A stretch of DNA of 49,551 nt, taken from positions 1 through 49,551 of the forward strand of contig JAFYYP010000021.1 of assembly GCA_017557505.1 (NCBI GenBank). The letters run 5' to 3'. Of this stretch, positions 37,709 to 47,004 are shown piece by piece. How positions within the stretch are numbered: the first letter of the stretch is position 1; every line of letters begins with the position of its first letter. The notes below the pieces were generated by a model. That model had not been told where the DNA came from and did not search any database. It was given only the letters and a program-made list of their open reading frames with translations. Origin of the DNA: Bacillota bacterium (GTDB taxonomy: Bacteria; Bacillota; Clostridia; Peptostreptococcales; Anaerovoracaceae). Made by a program: the position numbers and the translations under genes.

Positions 37709-40339
37709 ATGAGCACAAAGTACGTGTACATGTTCTCGGAAGGCAACGCGAAGATGCGCAACCTCCTGGGCGGCAAGGGCGCGAACCTGGCTGAGATGAG
37801 CAACATCGGCCTGCCCGTACCCCAGGGCTTCACCATCACGACCGAAGCCTGCACCCGCTATTATGAGGATGGCAAGAAGATCGACGACGCGATCAAGGCC
37901 GAGATCATGGAATACATCGTCAAGATGGAAGAGGTCAACGGCAAGAAATTCGGCGACAAGGAGAATCCTCTGCTCGTATCCGTCCGCAGCGGCGCCAGAG
38001 CGTCCATGCCCGGCATGATGGACACCATCCTGAACCTGGGCCTGAACGAACAGGTCGTCCGCACCATCGCGGATAAGTCCGGCAACCCCAGATGGGCGTG
38101 GGACTGCTACAGAAGATTCATCCAGATGTTCTCCGACGTCGTCATGGAAGTCGGCAAGAAGTATTTCGAGGAACTCATCGACCAGATGAAGGCTTCTAAG
38201 GGCATCACCTATGACGTCGAACTGACCGCGGAAGACCTGGAAGTGCTTGCAAACCAGTTCAAGGCTGCATATAAGGACAAGATCGGCGCGGATTTCCCCG
38301 ACGATCCGAAGGAACAGCTGTTCGCGGCCATCGAAGCCGTATTCCGCAGCTGGGACAACCCCAGAGCCAACGTCTACAGAAGAGACAACGACATCCCCTA
38401 CAGCTGGGGCACCGCCGTCAACGTCATGCCGATGGTCTTCGGCAACATGGGCGACGATTCCGGCACGGGCGTTGCCTTCACGCGTGACCCGGCCACGGGC
38501 GAAAAGAAGCTGATGGGCGAATTCCTCGTGAACGCCCAGGGCGAAGACGTCGTCGCAGGCGTCCGTACCCCGATGCCCATCGCGCAGATGGCAGAGAAGT
38601 TCCCCGAAGCTTACGACGAATTCGTCAAGGTCTGCGGCATCCTGGAAGATCACTACAGAGACATGCAGGACATGGAGTTCACGGTCGAGAACCGCAAGCT
38701 GTACATGCTGCAGTGCAGAAACGGCAAGAGAACGGCTCAGGCCGCTCTGAAGATCGCGTGCGACCTTGTGGACGAAGGTATGATCGACGAGAAGCAGGCC
38801 GTTGCCATGATCGACCCGCGCAACCTCGACACGCTGCTGCACCCGACGTTCGACGCCGCTGCCCTGAAGGCTGCTACGCCGCTGGGCAAGGGCCTCGGCG
38901 CATCCCCGGGCGCTGCCTGCGGACAGGTCGTCTTTACCGCTGACGATGCCAAGAAGTGGGCGGAAGCGGGCAAGAAGGTCATCCTCATCAGACTCGAGAC
39001 TTCCCCCGAAGACATCGAAGGCATGAAGGCCGCGCAGGGCATCCTGACCGTCCGCGGCGGCATGACCTCCCACGCTGCCGTCGTTGCCAGAGGCATGGGC
39101 GAATGCTGCGTTTCCGGCTGCGGCGACATCAAGATGGACGAAGAGAACAAGAAGTTCGAACTCGCAGGCAAGGTCTTCCACGAAGGAGACAAGATCTCCA
39201 TCGACGGCACGACCGGCAACATCTATGAAGGCGTCATCCCGACCGTCGACGCGCAGATCGCCGGCGAATTCGGCCGCATCATGGGCTGGGCCGACAAGTA
39301 CAGGAGACTGAAGGTCAGAACGAACGCCGATACGCCGAAGGACGCCGCCAAGGCTGTCGAACTCGGCGCGCAGGGCATCGGCCTTACCAGAACCGAGCAC
39401 ATGTTCTTCGACGAGTCCAGAATTGCCGCGTTCCGCGAAATGATCTGCTCCGACACTCTCGAAGAGAGAGTTGCCGCGCTGGCCAAGATCGAGCCGATGC
39501 AGCAGGAAGACTTCGAAGGCATCTATGAGGCGATGCAGGGCTATCCTGTCACCATCAGATTCCTGGATCCTCCTCTCCACGAATTCGTTCCCAAGGAAGA
39601 GGCGGATATCGAGGAACTGGCCAAGGCGCAGGGCAAGTCCGTCGAAGACATCAAGAACATCATCTCCGGCCTGCACGAATTCAACCCGATGATGGGTCAC
39701 AGAGGCTGCAGACTTGCGGTCACGTATCCTGAGATCGCGGAGATGCAGACCAGAGCGGTCATCAAGGCTGCGCTGGCCGTTCAGGCGAGACATCCCGAAT
39801 GGACCATGGTTCCCGAGATCATGATCCCGCTCACCGGCGAGGTCAAGGAACTCAAGTACGTCAAGGATATCGTCGTCAAGGTCGCGGACGAGATCATCAA
39901 GGCCGCCGGCAGCAACATGAAGTACCTGGTCGGCACCATGATCGAGATCCCCAGAGCGGCTCTGACCGCCGACGAGATCGCGACCGAAGCCGAGTTCTTC
40001 TCCTTCAGCACGAACGACCTGACGCAGATGACGTTCGGCTTCTCCAGAGACGACGCGGGCAAGTTCCTCGGCGCCTACTACGACAAGAAGATCTACGAGA
40101 ACGATCCGTTCGCGAAGGTCGACCAGGTCGGCGTCGGCAAGCTGGTCGCCATGGCCTGCAAGCTGGGCCGCCAGACCAGACCGGATCTGCACCTGGGCGT
40201 CTGCGGCGAGCACGGCGGTGACCCGTCCAGCGTGGAATTCTTCCACAAGGTCGGCCTCGACTACGTCTCCTGCAGCCCGTTCCGCGTACCCATCGCGAGA
40301 CTGGCGGCAGCGCAGGCAGCCATCAAGGACGAACAGTAA
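37709..40339 (+). CDS. ppdK: Pyruvate, phosphate dikinase
   Basis: 876 residues, full length. It interconverts pyruvate, ATP and Pi with PEP, AMP and PPi. In order: ATP-grasp N-terminal domain (GGKGANLAEMSNIGLPVPQG), the swivelling phospho-His domain with RGGMTSHAAVVARGMG (His455, the same number as in the well-studied clostridial enzyme), and the C-terminal TIM barrel with GVCGEHGGDPSS (Cys near 832). A strong AAAGGAG precedes ATG 37709. In anaerobes PPDK serves PPi-linked glycolysis or gluconeogenesis. Here it could also recycle pyruvate from the serine dehydratase-like enzyme upstream. Confidence 0.98.
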   Translation: MSTKYVYMFSEGNAKMRNLLGGKGANLAEMSNIGLPVPQGFTITTEACTRYYEDGKKIDDAIKAEIMEYIVKMEEVNGKKFGDKENPLLVSVRSGARASMPGMMDTILNLGLNEQVVRTIADKSGNPRWAWDCYRRFIQMFSDVVMEVGKKYFEELIDQMKASKGITYDVELTAEDLEVLANQFKAAYKDKIGADFPDDPKEQLFAAIEAVFRSWDNPRANVYRRDNDIPYSWGTAVNVMPMVFGNMGDDSGTGVAFTRDPATGEKKLMGEFLVNAQGEDVVAGVRTPMPIAQMAEKFPEAYDEFVKVCGILEDHYRDMQDMEFTVENRKLYMLQCRNGKRTAQAALKIACDLVDEGMIDEKQAVAMIDPRNLDTLLHPTFDAAALKAATPLGKGLGASPGAACGQVVFTADDAKKWAEAGKKVILIRLETSPEDIEGMKAAQGILTVRGGMTSHAAVVARGMGECCVSGCGDIKMDEENKKFELAGKVFHEGDKISIDGTTGNIYEGVIPTVDAQIAGEFGRIMGWADKYRRLKVRTNADTPKDAAKAVELGAQGIGLTRTEHMFFDESRIAAFREMICSDTLEERVAALAKIEPMQQEDFEGIYEAMQGYPVTIRFLDPPLHEFVPKEEADIEELAKAQGKSVEDIKNIISGLHEFNPMMGHRGCRLAVTYPEIAEMQTRAVIKAALAVQARHPEWTMVPEIMIPLTGEVKELKYVKDIVVKVADEIIKAAGSNMKYLVGTMIEIPRAALTADEIATEAEFFSFSTNDLTQMTFGFSRDDAGKFLGAYYDKKIYENDPFAKVDQVGVGKLVAMACKLGRQTRPDLHLGVCGEHGGDPSSVEFFHKVGLDYVSCSPFRVPIARLAAAQAAIKDEQ

Positions 40340-40353
40340 GACATGAATCATAA

Positions 40354-40396
40354 GGACGGAGGAGTGTAATGCGTTTCACTCCTCCGTCCCTGTTTT
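40354..40396 (+). terminator. Terminator after ppdK
   Basis: A 13-bp perfect stem (40354-40366 with 40377-40389) with a 10-base loop, then CTGTTTTCT. Confidence 0.85.
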
Positions 40397-40422
40397 CTCC
40401 ACAGGCATAGGAGGACAAACAC

Positions 40423-42237
40423 ATGGCAGGACCGAAATCAAGAGAAGAACAGCTGCGGCTGTGGGAAGAACAGAGCAGGGTCAGACAAAGAGACCGGCTC
40501 GCGTATTTCCGCAAGGAATTCGGCGTGGAACCGGATCTCCCCACGGAGAAAAAGGCGAAAGAGATCTATTCAAAGATCCAGAAGGATGAACCGTACTTCA
40601 AGACGGCGATGGCAGGCCCGTCGGCCCGCATGCAGAGCCTTGTTTCCTCGGACGCGTTCCGGGAAGCTCTCATCGGAGCGGAAGGGGCAGGGAAGGAGGA
40701 GCAGCGTTTCGCGGATAAGGCGAGCGACGCGCTCACCTGGGCCATCGAAGCGTTCGGCGACGCCTACGGCGCGTATTCCAATACCCAGGCGGTAGAAGGC
40801 GTCCGGCAGAGCCATCAGCTCAAGAGACTGCTGAAGATGAAGGGTCCTGGAGGTGCGACGTTCTATCAGGCCATGAAAGCAGCTGCGGCCAAGAACGGCA
40901 CGCTGGATACGTTCTACGACGACTTGGCCTACGTCAACAGCGCATTTAAGATGGGGATCGATCTGGAAAAGATGGACCCCGATTTCAAGAAAGAGGCGCA
41001 TCCGGAGCATACGTCGACCTGGGCTGATTACAAACGCGAACATCTGGACAACATCCCTCACGATCCGGAAAAGAAAAAGGACTGTCTGGCGAAGGTCCTC
41101 GTCGGCGCGTTCGAAGCCGGGCTCCCCGACGCTCAGAAGGATGCATTCAGTCCCGAAAAAGCGGAAAAGTTCGCGCAGCAGATCAAAAAACGTCCTGTTT
41201 TCAAAAAGTTTTGTGAAGATCCGGTGCGCGTCAAAGAACTGCTGAAGGAAGACCCTAAAGATCCGGACAAGCACTTCAATGCGGTCATGGGTCTGTACAG
41301 CCCGTTCGCGAAGGTCCCCAAGGAAAAATGCAATGAGGCGCTCCGGAAGATCAAGGGGATGCTGCCCCATATGGACGGTCCCAAAGGACACGGCAAGGAG
41401 TGGAAGGCTCTGGTGGAGAGCGTCAGCACCATCGATCTGAACGACCCGAAGAACAGCGGTCCGAAAAAGCTCCAGGAGATCTTCGACAAGACCTGCGGCT
41501 ACGCCAAGGGCAGAAAGAGCCTGCGCGGAAAGCAGTCCGATCAGAATCTCGTCGACCAGTCGTTCGACGTCCTGGCAGAGTTGGGAAAATGCGGTCCGTA
41601 CGCAAAGATGGCTGCTGAAACGGTGATCGACCGCACGAACGAGGTCCGTCTGGGTCACGACAGGAATTATGATACGATCAGTCTGAGCGATTTCGGCGCT
41701 TCCAAAGCCGTCAGGCATTCGAATCACAAGAAGACCTATCGTGCGCTGGACGTTCTCCCCGAAGAGGCGAGATCCCTTCCCGAGATCCCGAAAAAGAAGA
41801 GAGGCGTGGCGTCGCCGCTGGCAGAGTACACGCAGGAACTGGCGCCTCTTGCTTCCGATAATGTGCTGAACGAGGTGGAAGCCGCTCAGGCGGTCGCTCT
41901 GGCGGTCGCGCTCAGCAAAGCGCCTGTCTACTATTATTCGGGAGACGCAAACAAAGAATTGTCTAAGGGGATGAAAAAGTACGGAAGAACGGTCATCGAC
42001 GGTACCGCTCTGCTGGAAGGCGTCATGAAACTACAGATGCAGGATCCCGCTGTTAAGCAACTGGCGGAGAAATATAAGGATCCGGAAGCCAGAAAGGCGC
42101 TGTTTGCCGGCGGGCGTCCGGAACAGGCGCTCGGAAAGCCCGGTTCCGCATTCGACGTGTCCAAGCTGGACGTTCAGAAGATCACACAGGAATACGAAGC
42201 GGCAAAGAACCCGCTGCAGCAGCAGGCCGGGCTGTAG
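40423..42237 (+). CDS. Unrecognised 604-residue soluble protein
   Basis: I do not recognise this protein. It has no signal peptide or membrane segment, is rich in Lys, Glu, Asp and Ala, and looks mostly helical, so it should be cytoplasmic. AGGAGG lies 9 bases before ATG 40423. Recurrent short segments of the type KKRPVFKKFCEDPVRVKEL and DPKDPDKHFNAVMGLY suggest repeated helical modules. Scattered Cys residues form no metal motif. Its own terminator-bounded left side and a TATAAT just after its stop suggest it is a one-gene unit, or the first gene before the phosphatase. It could be a structural or signalling partner of the next genes, but nothing proves this. Confidence 0.75.
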   Translation: MAGPKSREEQLRLWEEQSRVRQRDRLAYFRKEFGVEPDLPTEKKAKEIYSKIQKDEPYFKTAMAGPSARMQSLVSSDAFREALIGAEGAGKEEQRFADKASDALTWAIEAFGDAYGAYSNTQAVEGVRQSHQLKRLLKMKGPGGATFYQAMKAAAAKNGTLDTFYDDLAYVNSAFKMGIDLEKMDPDFKKEAHPEHTSTWADYKREHLDNIPHDPEKKKDCLAKVLVGAFEAGLPDAQKDAFSPEKAEKFAQQIKKRPVFKKFCEDPVRVKELLKEDPKDPDKHFNAVMGLYSPFAKVPKEKCNEALRKIKGMLPHMDGPKGHGKEWKALVESVSTIDLNDPKNSGPKKLQEIFDKTCGYAKGRKSLRGKQSDQNLVDQSFDVLAELGKCGPYAKMAAETVIDRTNEVRLGHDRNYDTISLSDFGASKAVRHSNHKKTYRALDVLPEEARSLPEIPKKKRGVASPLAEYTQELAPLASDNVLNEVEAAQAVALAVALSKAPVYYYSGDANKELSKGMKKYGRTVIDGTALLEGVMKLQMQDPAVKQLAEKYKDPEARKALFAGGRPEQALGKPGSAFDVSKLDVQKITQEYEAAKNPLQQQAGL

Positions 42238-42243
42238 TATAAT
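42238..42243 (+). promoter_or_regulatory. Possible -10 box before the SpoIIE-type phosphatase
   Basis: A perfect TATAAT begins right after the TAG of the 604-residue gene, 22 bases before the phosphatase ATG; GGAAGGAAA follows as ribosome binding site. No good -35 box is seen, so an activator would be needed if this is real. Confidence 0.4.
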
Positions 42244-42264
42244 AGACCCGGAAGGAAACAGACG

Positions 42265-44421
42265 ATGCGGAAGAACCTATCTCTCGGAAAGAAAATACTG
42301 TACGCCATGCTCGCGATCGTCAGCATCATGCTGCTGCTTGCTGTGCTGTTCTTTATCTTTACCATGAACAACCTTTCGAAGCTGCAGGCGGAGACCAACG
42401 AGGAACTGAGCGAGACGACAGGGCAGATGTCCTCGGAATACATGTCGCAGGAAGCGTCCCGTCTGCTGCAGGATATGGCTGTCGAAAAGGCGATGATCGC
42501 GGACGAGGTCTTTTCCGAATTTGAAAACGCAGTCTGCGAAGTGGCCTACGTGGCGGAGCAGATCTACAACAATCCGCAGGATTACGGTCCCCGCTCCGTG
42601 CCTCTTCCGGATGCGTCGAAGGACGGCGAACTCACCATGCAGGTCCTGTATTCCGCGAAGACGGATCCGGATGACCCCGCCATCAAAAAAGAGCTCGCCC
42701 TGATCGGAAACGTCCAGGACACGCTGATGGCGATCAACGCGAATCAGGAGATCATGGTCTCTGTCTATGTGGCGACAGAATCCGGTTTTATGGTACAGGC
42801 GGACTACATCCCCGCGAAGAAGTACGACGAGAACGGCGAACTCATGCCGCTCGAAGCGAAGGAAAGACCCTGGTACCGCGGCGCGTCTATCCTGAAGCGC
42901 CCGTATTTCACGCCGGTCACAAAGGACGCCCACACGCCGCGTCCCACCGTCATGTGCGGCGTTCCCGTCTTCAGAGACGGAGAACTTGTCGCGGTCGCCG
43001 GCGCGGGCATGTACCTCGACAACATGGAATCGTTCGTGCAGAGCATCGACGTCGGTTCGGGCGGGTTCGCCGCCATTATGAACAGAGACGGTCAGATCCT
43101 GTTCTCCACAGCGGCGGAAGGGAGCCTTGCCGCCGTGACGGGCGGTCCGGATATCCGCAGAAGCCAGGACGCCGCGCTGGCCCAGGTGGCCACGAACGCT
43201 TCGATCGGAATGAAGGGCGTCAACCTCATCAACGTCGACGGCGTTCCCAGCTATATCGCTTACGCGCCGATGAAGACCGTAGGCTGGTCTCTGTTCGTCG
43301 TCCTGCCGCAGGAAGGCGTCGAGGCACCGACGAAGCAGATGCTCGAGAGCCTCGGATCCATGATGGATCAGTCCATGCAGAAGAGTAACGAACAGGTGCG
43401 GAACGCCACGTGGGTCCTGATCGGCCTGTTCGGCGTCGCCGTTGCGATGGCTGTCTGGATCGCGGTCCGGCTTTCGCAGAATATCGTGCGTCCGATCCAC
43501 GTCCTGACGGAAAAGGTGAGCGCGATCGAAGGCGATACGCTGGATTTCACATGGGATCTCGAGACAGGCGACGAGACGCAGACGCTCGCCGAATCGTTCG
43601 GATCCATGACCCGCCGCATGAACGACTATATCGAGAATATCCGGACGATCACGGCGGAAAAGGAGCGCGTCGGGGCGGAGCTCTCGCTCGCGCAGCGCAT
43701 CCAGGAATCCATGCTGCCGAACGTCTTCCCGCCGTTCCCCGACAGACATGAATTCGATATCTACGCCTCCATGGATCCCGCGAAGGAGGTCGGAGGCGAT
43801 TTCTACGACTATTTCTTCATCGACGACGATCACCTGGGTCTCGTCATGGCGGACGTCTCCGGCAAGGGGATCGGCGCCGCGCTGTTCATGACGATCTGCA
43901 TGATCACGCTCAAGAACTTCGCGACGCAGAACCTGTCTCCCGCCGAAGTGCTGCGCAAGACGAACGAGATGATCTGCGCCAACAACTCGGCGGACATGTT
44001 CGTCACCGTCTGGATCGGCGTACTGGAGATCTCCACCGGCAAACTGACCGCTTCGAACGCGGGTCACGAATACCCGGTCGTGATGCTGCCCGGCAATGCT
44101 TACGAGATCGTGAAGGATAAGCACGGCTTCGTCGTGGGCGGCCTCGAGGATGAGGAATACGAAGACTACGAGCTGCAGCTGCAGCCCGGTTCGAAGCTGT
44201 TCCTGTACACGGACGGCCTGCCCGAGGCGAAGGGTCCGGGAGGCGTCACGAACATGTTCGGCCTGGAGCGCCTGCTCGGCGCGCTGAACGCGGATCCTGG
44301 CGCGACCCCGCAGCAGACTCTTTCGAATATGAACGACGCTGTGGCACGCTTCGTGCAGGACGAAGAACAGTTCGACGACCTGACCATGCTCTGCCTGGAA
44401 TACAAGGGTGCCGGATCCTGA
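42265..44421 (+). CDS. Cache-HAMP-SpoIIE membrane phosphatase
   Basis: 718 residues. Membrane segment 11-33, then an outside region of about 350 residues resembling a double Cache sensor (KERPWYRGASILKRPYFTPV, GVPVFRDGELVAVAGAGMYL). The second membrane segment is about 381-402, followed by HAMP (to about 455) and a PP2C/SpoIIE phosphatase domain. Metal-binding Asp residues lie in KEVGGDFYDYF (about 507) and MADVSGKGIGAALFM (about 528), and near the end in QFDDLTMLCL. Such proteins dephosphorylate anti-sigma-factor antagonists in response to an outside ligand. No partner anti-sigma pair is encoded in this window. The kinase gene follows 18 bases later. Confidence 0.9.
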   Translation: MRKNLSLGKKILYAMLAIVSIMLLLAVLFFIFTMNNLSKLQAETNEELSETTGQMSSEYMSQEASRLLQDMAVEKAMIADEVFSEFENAVCEVAYVAEQIYNNPQDYGPRSVPLPDASKDGELTMQVLYSAKTDPDDPAIKKELALIGNVQDTLMAINANQEIMVSVYVATESGFMVQADYIPAKKYDENGELMPLEAKERPWYRGASILKRPYFTPVTKDAHTPRPTVMCGVPVFRDGELVAVAGAGMYLDNMESFVQSIDVGSGGFAAIMNRDGQILFSTAAEGSLAAVTGGPDIRRSQDAALAQVATNASIGMKGVNLINVDGVPSYIAYAPMKTVGWSLFVVLPQEGVEAPTKQMLESLGSMMDQSMQKSNEQVRNATWVLIGLFGVAVAMAVWIAVRLSQNIVRPIHVLTEKVSAIEGDTLDFTWDLETGDETQTLAESFGSMTRRMNDYIENIRTITAEKERVGAELSLAQRIQESMLPNVFPPFPDRHEFDIYASMDPAKEVGGDFYDYFFIDDDHLGLVMADVSGKGIGAALFMTICMITLKNFATQNLSPAEVLRKTNEMICANNSADMFVTVWIGVLEISTGKLTASNAGHEYPVVMLPGNAYEIVKDKHGFVVGGLEDEEYEDYELQLQPGSKLFLYTDGLPEAKGPGGVTNMFGLERLLGALNADPGATPQQTLSNMNDAVARFVQDEEQFDDLTMLCLEYKGAGS

Positions 44422-44439
44422 CGCGGTGCCCGATCTGAT

Positions 44440-45711
44440 ATGGATCCTATCTTACAGCCGACAATTTTACTGGAGACCGCTCTCGTCCTGATGATGCTGG
44501 GACTGATCTTCGCCGTGCTCGTCGACCCCTATATGGACAGCCGGCGCCGCAAGGTCATGATCATCATCGTAGGGCTCGTTTTCCTGCTGCTGTTCCAGGA
44601 CCATCTGGAATACCAGCTGGAGACGGACGGCACTATGGCGTACCGCCGCATGCTGGCGGGCGTGTTGGGTTACTGCATCCGTCCCACCATCCTGGCCATG
44701 TTCTTCTACATCGTCAGCAACCGGGAGAGCCATAAGAAGGTCTGGGCGCTCATCGCGGTCAACGCCGCCGTGCACCTGACGGCGCTGTTCTCCGGCATCT
44801 GCTTCAGGATCACGCCGGACAACACGTTCGTGCGCGGACCGCTGGGCTATACCTGCCACGTCATCAGCGCATTGCTGCTGATGCAGCTGCTGTTCGTCAC
44901 GGTGCTCGAATGCAAGGACGAGCGGAAGAAAGACCTGCTGATCCCCGCATTCAACACCGCCATGATCATCGCGGCTGTTGCGGCGGACGGCACCTCGAGC
45001 GGCATGGTGGTCTCTTACCTGACGGGCGCCGTCGTGATCAGCGTGCTGTTTTATTACATCTGGCTGCATCTGCAGTTCGTGCGGCAGTACGAGAACGTCA
45101 TGAAGGAGGAGCAGCGCATCCGCATCATGGTGTCGCAGATCCAGCCGCATTTCCTGTTCAACACGCTTTCGACCATCCAGTCCCTGTGCCTCATCGACCC
45201 GAAGAAGGCGTCGGAGACGGTCGAAAAGTTCGGCACGTACCTGCGCCAGAACCTCGATTCGCTCAACCGAGAGGACATGATCCTCTTCGAGACGGAGCTG
45301 GAGCACACGAAGGTCTACGCCGAAATCGAGATGCTGCGCTTCCCGAACATCCGCGTGGAATACGACATCGAAGACACGCATTTCGGCGTGCCGGCGCTGT
45401 CGCTGCAGCCTCTGGTCGAGAATGCGATACGGCATGGCGTGCGCGTGCGCCGCAACGGCCTCGTGACCGTGACCACGCGCGAATACCCCGCGTATCATGA
45501 GATCCGCGTAACGGACAACGGCAAGGGCTTCAACGTGGCGGAAGCCATGGAGGCCGACAAGAGCCACATCGGCCTGCGCAACGTCAAGGACCGCATCGAG
45601 ACGCTGTGCGGCGGTACATTCCTCATCGACAGCAAACTGGGAGAGGGGACGGAGATCACGATACGCATCCCCCACAGGAAAGACCAGAGCGGAAAGGACG
45701 CCGTAGAATGA
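44440..45711 (+). CDS. LytS-type sensor histidine kinase
   Basis: 423 residues. Six hydrophobic segments fill residues 1 to about 205 with almost no outside domain, so sensing may occur in the membrane. The phospho-acceptor lies in QIQPHFLFNTLSTIQ (His237). The ATPase domain has N box LVENAIRHGV, G1 box DNGKGFN and SHIGLRNVKDRIE. Its partner is the next gene, joined by an ATGA overlap (45708-45711). The phosphatase upstream may belong to the same pathway. Confidence 0.93.
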   Translation: MDPILQPTILLETALVLMMLGLIFAVLVDPYMDSRRRKVMIIIVGLVFLLLFQDHLEYQLETDGTMAYRRMLAGVLGYCIRPTILAMFFYIVSNRESHKKVWALIAVNAAVHLTALFSGICFRITPDNTFVRGPLGYTCHVISALLLMQLLFVTVLECKDERKKDLLIPAFNTAMIIAAVAADGTSSGMVVSYLTGAVVISVLFYYIWLHLQFVRQYENVMKEEQRIRIMVSQIQPHFLFNTLSTIQSLCLIDPKKASETVEKFGTYLRQNLDSLNREDMILFETELEHTKVYAEIEMLRFPNIRVEYDIEDTHFGVPALSLQPLVENAIRHGVRVRRNGLVTVTTREYPAYHEIRVTDNGKGFNVAEAMEADKSHIGLRNVKDRIETLCGGTFLIDSKLGEGTEITIRIPHRKDQSGKDAVE

Positions 45712-46526
45712 ACATCATCTGTGTAGACGACGAAGACCTGGTGCTGCGGCTCACAGCGTCCATGTGCCGGGACATCGCCGGAGAAGACAGTTCCGTGGAG
45801 GAGTTCCTGTTCGCGCAGGATGCCCTGGACTGGCTGGACGCCGGCAACAGCGCGGACATCGCGCTGCTCGACATCGATATGCCCGACATGAACGGCCTCG
45901 TGCTGGCAGCGAAGGTCAAGGAGAAGAGCCCGGATACGGCCATCATCTTCCTGACCGGCTATTCCCAGTTCGCGGTGGAAGCATTCGCGCTCCGCGCGTC
46001 GGGTTATCTGCTGAAGCCCGTCAACAAGGATAAACTCGCGGAAGAGATCCGCTACGCGACGTCATCGCAGCCGGCGAAGACAGAGGAGGAGACGCCGCAC
46101 ATCGCTGCCGTGACGTTCGGCAACTTCGATCTGCTGGTCGACGGCAAACCGGTATCGTTCTCGCGCGCCAAGTCCAAGGAACTGCTGGCCTATCTCGTAG
46201 ACCGGCAGGGCAGCGGCGTGACCCGCGCAGAGGCCTTCTCGGCCCTGTGGGAAGACGGCTTCTACGACCGCTCCATGCAGAAGCAGCTGGACGTCATCCT
46301 GCGCAGCCTGCGCTCCACGCTGGAAGAAGCGGGGGTCGGGGAGATCCTGGAGGTGCAGCGGGGCTCCGTGCGCATCAGGCCCGAGCTCATCTCCTGCGAC
46401 CTGTACCGTTTTCTGGCAGGCGACGCCGACGCGGTGAACACCTACCGCGGCGAATACATGAGCGCCTACGCCTGGGCGGAACTGACCGAAGCGTATATCG
46501 AACGGCGCATCCAAAGTAATTACTGA
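45708..46526 (+). CDS. Response regulator with SARP-like output domain
   Basis: 272 residues from ATG 45708. The receiver domain (1-118) has the acidic pair DDED (7-10), the phospho-acceptor Asp55 in LLDIDMPDMNG, and YLLKPVNK with the conserved Lys. The output (about 125-225) starts FGNFDLLVDGKPVSFSRAKS, then KELLAYLVDR and QKQLDVILRSLRSTL. This is an OmpR-like winged helix of the SARP/AfsR type, followed by a short, incomplete bacterial transcription activator (BTAD) tail. It should bind direct repeats with one-turn spacing. A matching repeat pair lies 65 bases downstream of its stop. A strong terminator ends the unit. Confidence 0.9.
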   Translation: MNIICVDDEDLVLRLTASMCRDIAGEDSSVEEFLFAQDALDWLDAGNSADIALLDIDMPDMNGLVLAAKVKEKSPDTAIIFLTGYSQFAVEAFALRASGYLLKPVNKDKLAEEIRYATSSQPAKTEEETPHIAAVTFGNFDLLVDGKPVSFSRAKSKELLAYLVDRQGSGVTRAEAFSALWEDGFYDRSMQKQLDVILRSLRSTLEEAGVGEILEVQRGSVRIRPELISCDLYRFLAGDADAVNTYRGEYMSAYAWAELTEAYIERRIQSNY

Positions 46527-46536
46527 CCGATCACAG

Positions 46537-46574
46537 GATCACAGGGGCGACCCTGTGATCTTTTTTTATTTTTT
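46537..46574 (+). terminator. Terminator after the response regulator
   Basis: The 10-bp stem GATCACAGGG / CCCTGTGATC (46537-46546 with 46551-46560) has loop GCGA and a long tail T7-A-T8. An extra GATCACAG precedes it (46529-46536). Confidence 0.93.
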
Positions 46575-46590
46575 GAAAACTTTTTATTTT

Positions 46591-46626
46591 TCTGTTGGAC
46601 ATCTGTTGGACATGGACCAATACAAT
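46591..46626 (+). promoter_or_regulatory. SARP-type promoter: tandem 11-bp repeats and -10 box
   Basis: TCTGTTGGACA occurs twice without gap (46591-46601 and 46602-46612). TACAAT (46621-46626) follows after 8 bases. There is no good -35 box. For SARP activators, repeats with an 11-base period ending 8 bp before the -10 box are the known arrangement. The transcript would have a leader of about 90 bases to the pilin ATG at 46725. The direct sequence pattern is certain; use by the upstream regulator is inferred. Confidence 0.7.
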
Positions 46627-46724
46627 GCATAGTGAGTTAGTGTGCCGGACTGTATCTCCGGGACGGCGCGAATACTCCGGTCATCATTTTCATTTACATA
46701 TTTTAAAGAAAGGAAAGAGAAAAA

Positions 46725-47000
46725 ATGTTTGATTCTGCTGTCAATCCTGTAATCAGCCTGCTGGAAAACATGCTCAGCCCCCTGATTCTTCTGGTCAGCG
46801 CAGTCGGCGCCATTTACTGCGTCATCCTCGGCGCAAAGTTCGCCAAGGCGGAAGAGCCCCAGGACAGAGAAAAGGCAAAGCAAGCTCTGAAGAACGCCAT
46901 CATCGGCTTTCTTCTGATCTTCATCCTGCTGGTCGTTCTGAAGGGTCTCACGCCCCAGATGATCAAGTGGGTCAATAACAATTACAAGGGAACCATCTAA
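46725..47000 (+). CDS. Small two-segment membrane protein, VirB2/TrbC pilin-like
   Basis: 91 residues with AAAGGAAAG before ATG. Two hydrophobic segments (about 17-40, LSPLILLVSAVGAIYCVILG; and 59-73, NAIIGFLLIFILLVVLKG) flank a short charged loop KFAKAEEPQDREKAKQALK. This layout and the LGAKFAKAE-x-DREKAKQ loop resemble VirB2/TrbC-type pilins and the pilin-like transfer proteins of Firmicutes. No cleavable signal is obvious, and no conjugation or type IV secretion gene is in the window. It could be a lone pilin, a small membrane pore, or a holin-like protein. It is the first gene behind the SARP-type promoter. Confidence 0.7.
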   Translation: MFDSAVNPVISLLENMLSPLILLVSAVGAIYCVILGAKFAKAEEPQDREKAKQALKNAIIGFLLIFILLVVLKGLTPQMIKWVNNNYKGTI

Positions 47001-47004
47001 ACTA

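Noticed and set aside
37685-40351. 888-codon open frame on the minus strand opposite ppdK (and similar long ones at 33130-35586, 16685-18637 and 24598-25497)
   Set aside because: They lie fully opposite strongly recognised genes, and their composition is that of mirror frames in GC-rich DNA.
46725-47000. Part of a conjugative element (VirB2 pilin)
   Set aside because: No relaxase, VirB4, VirD4 or other transfer gene is in the window, so only pilin-like similarity is claimed.
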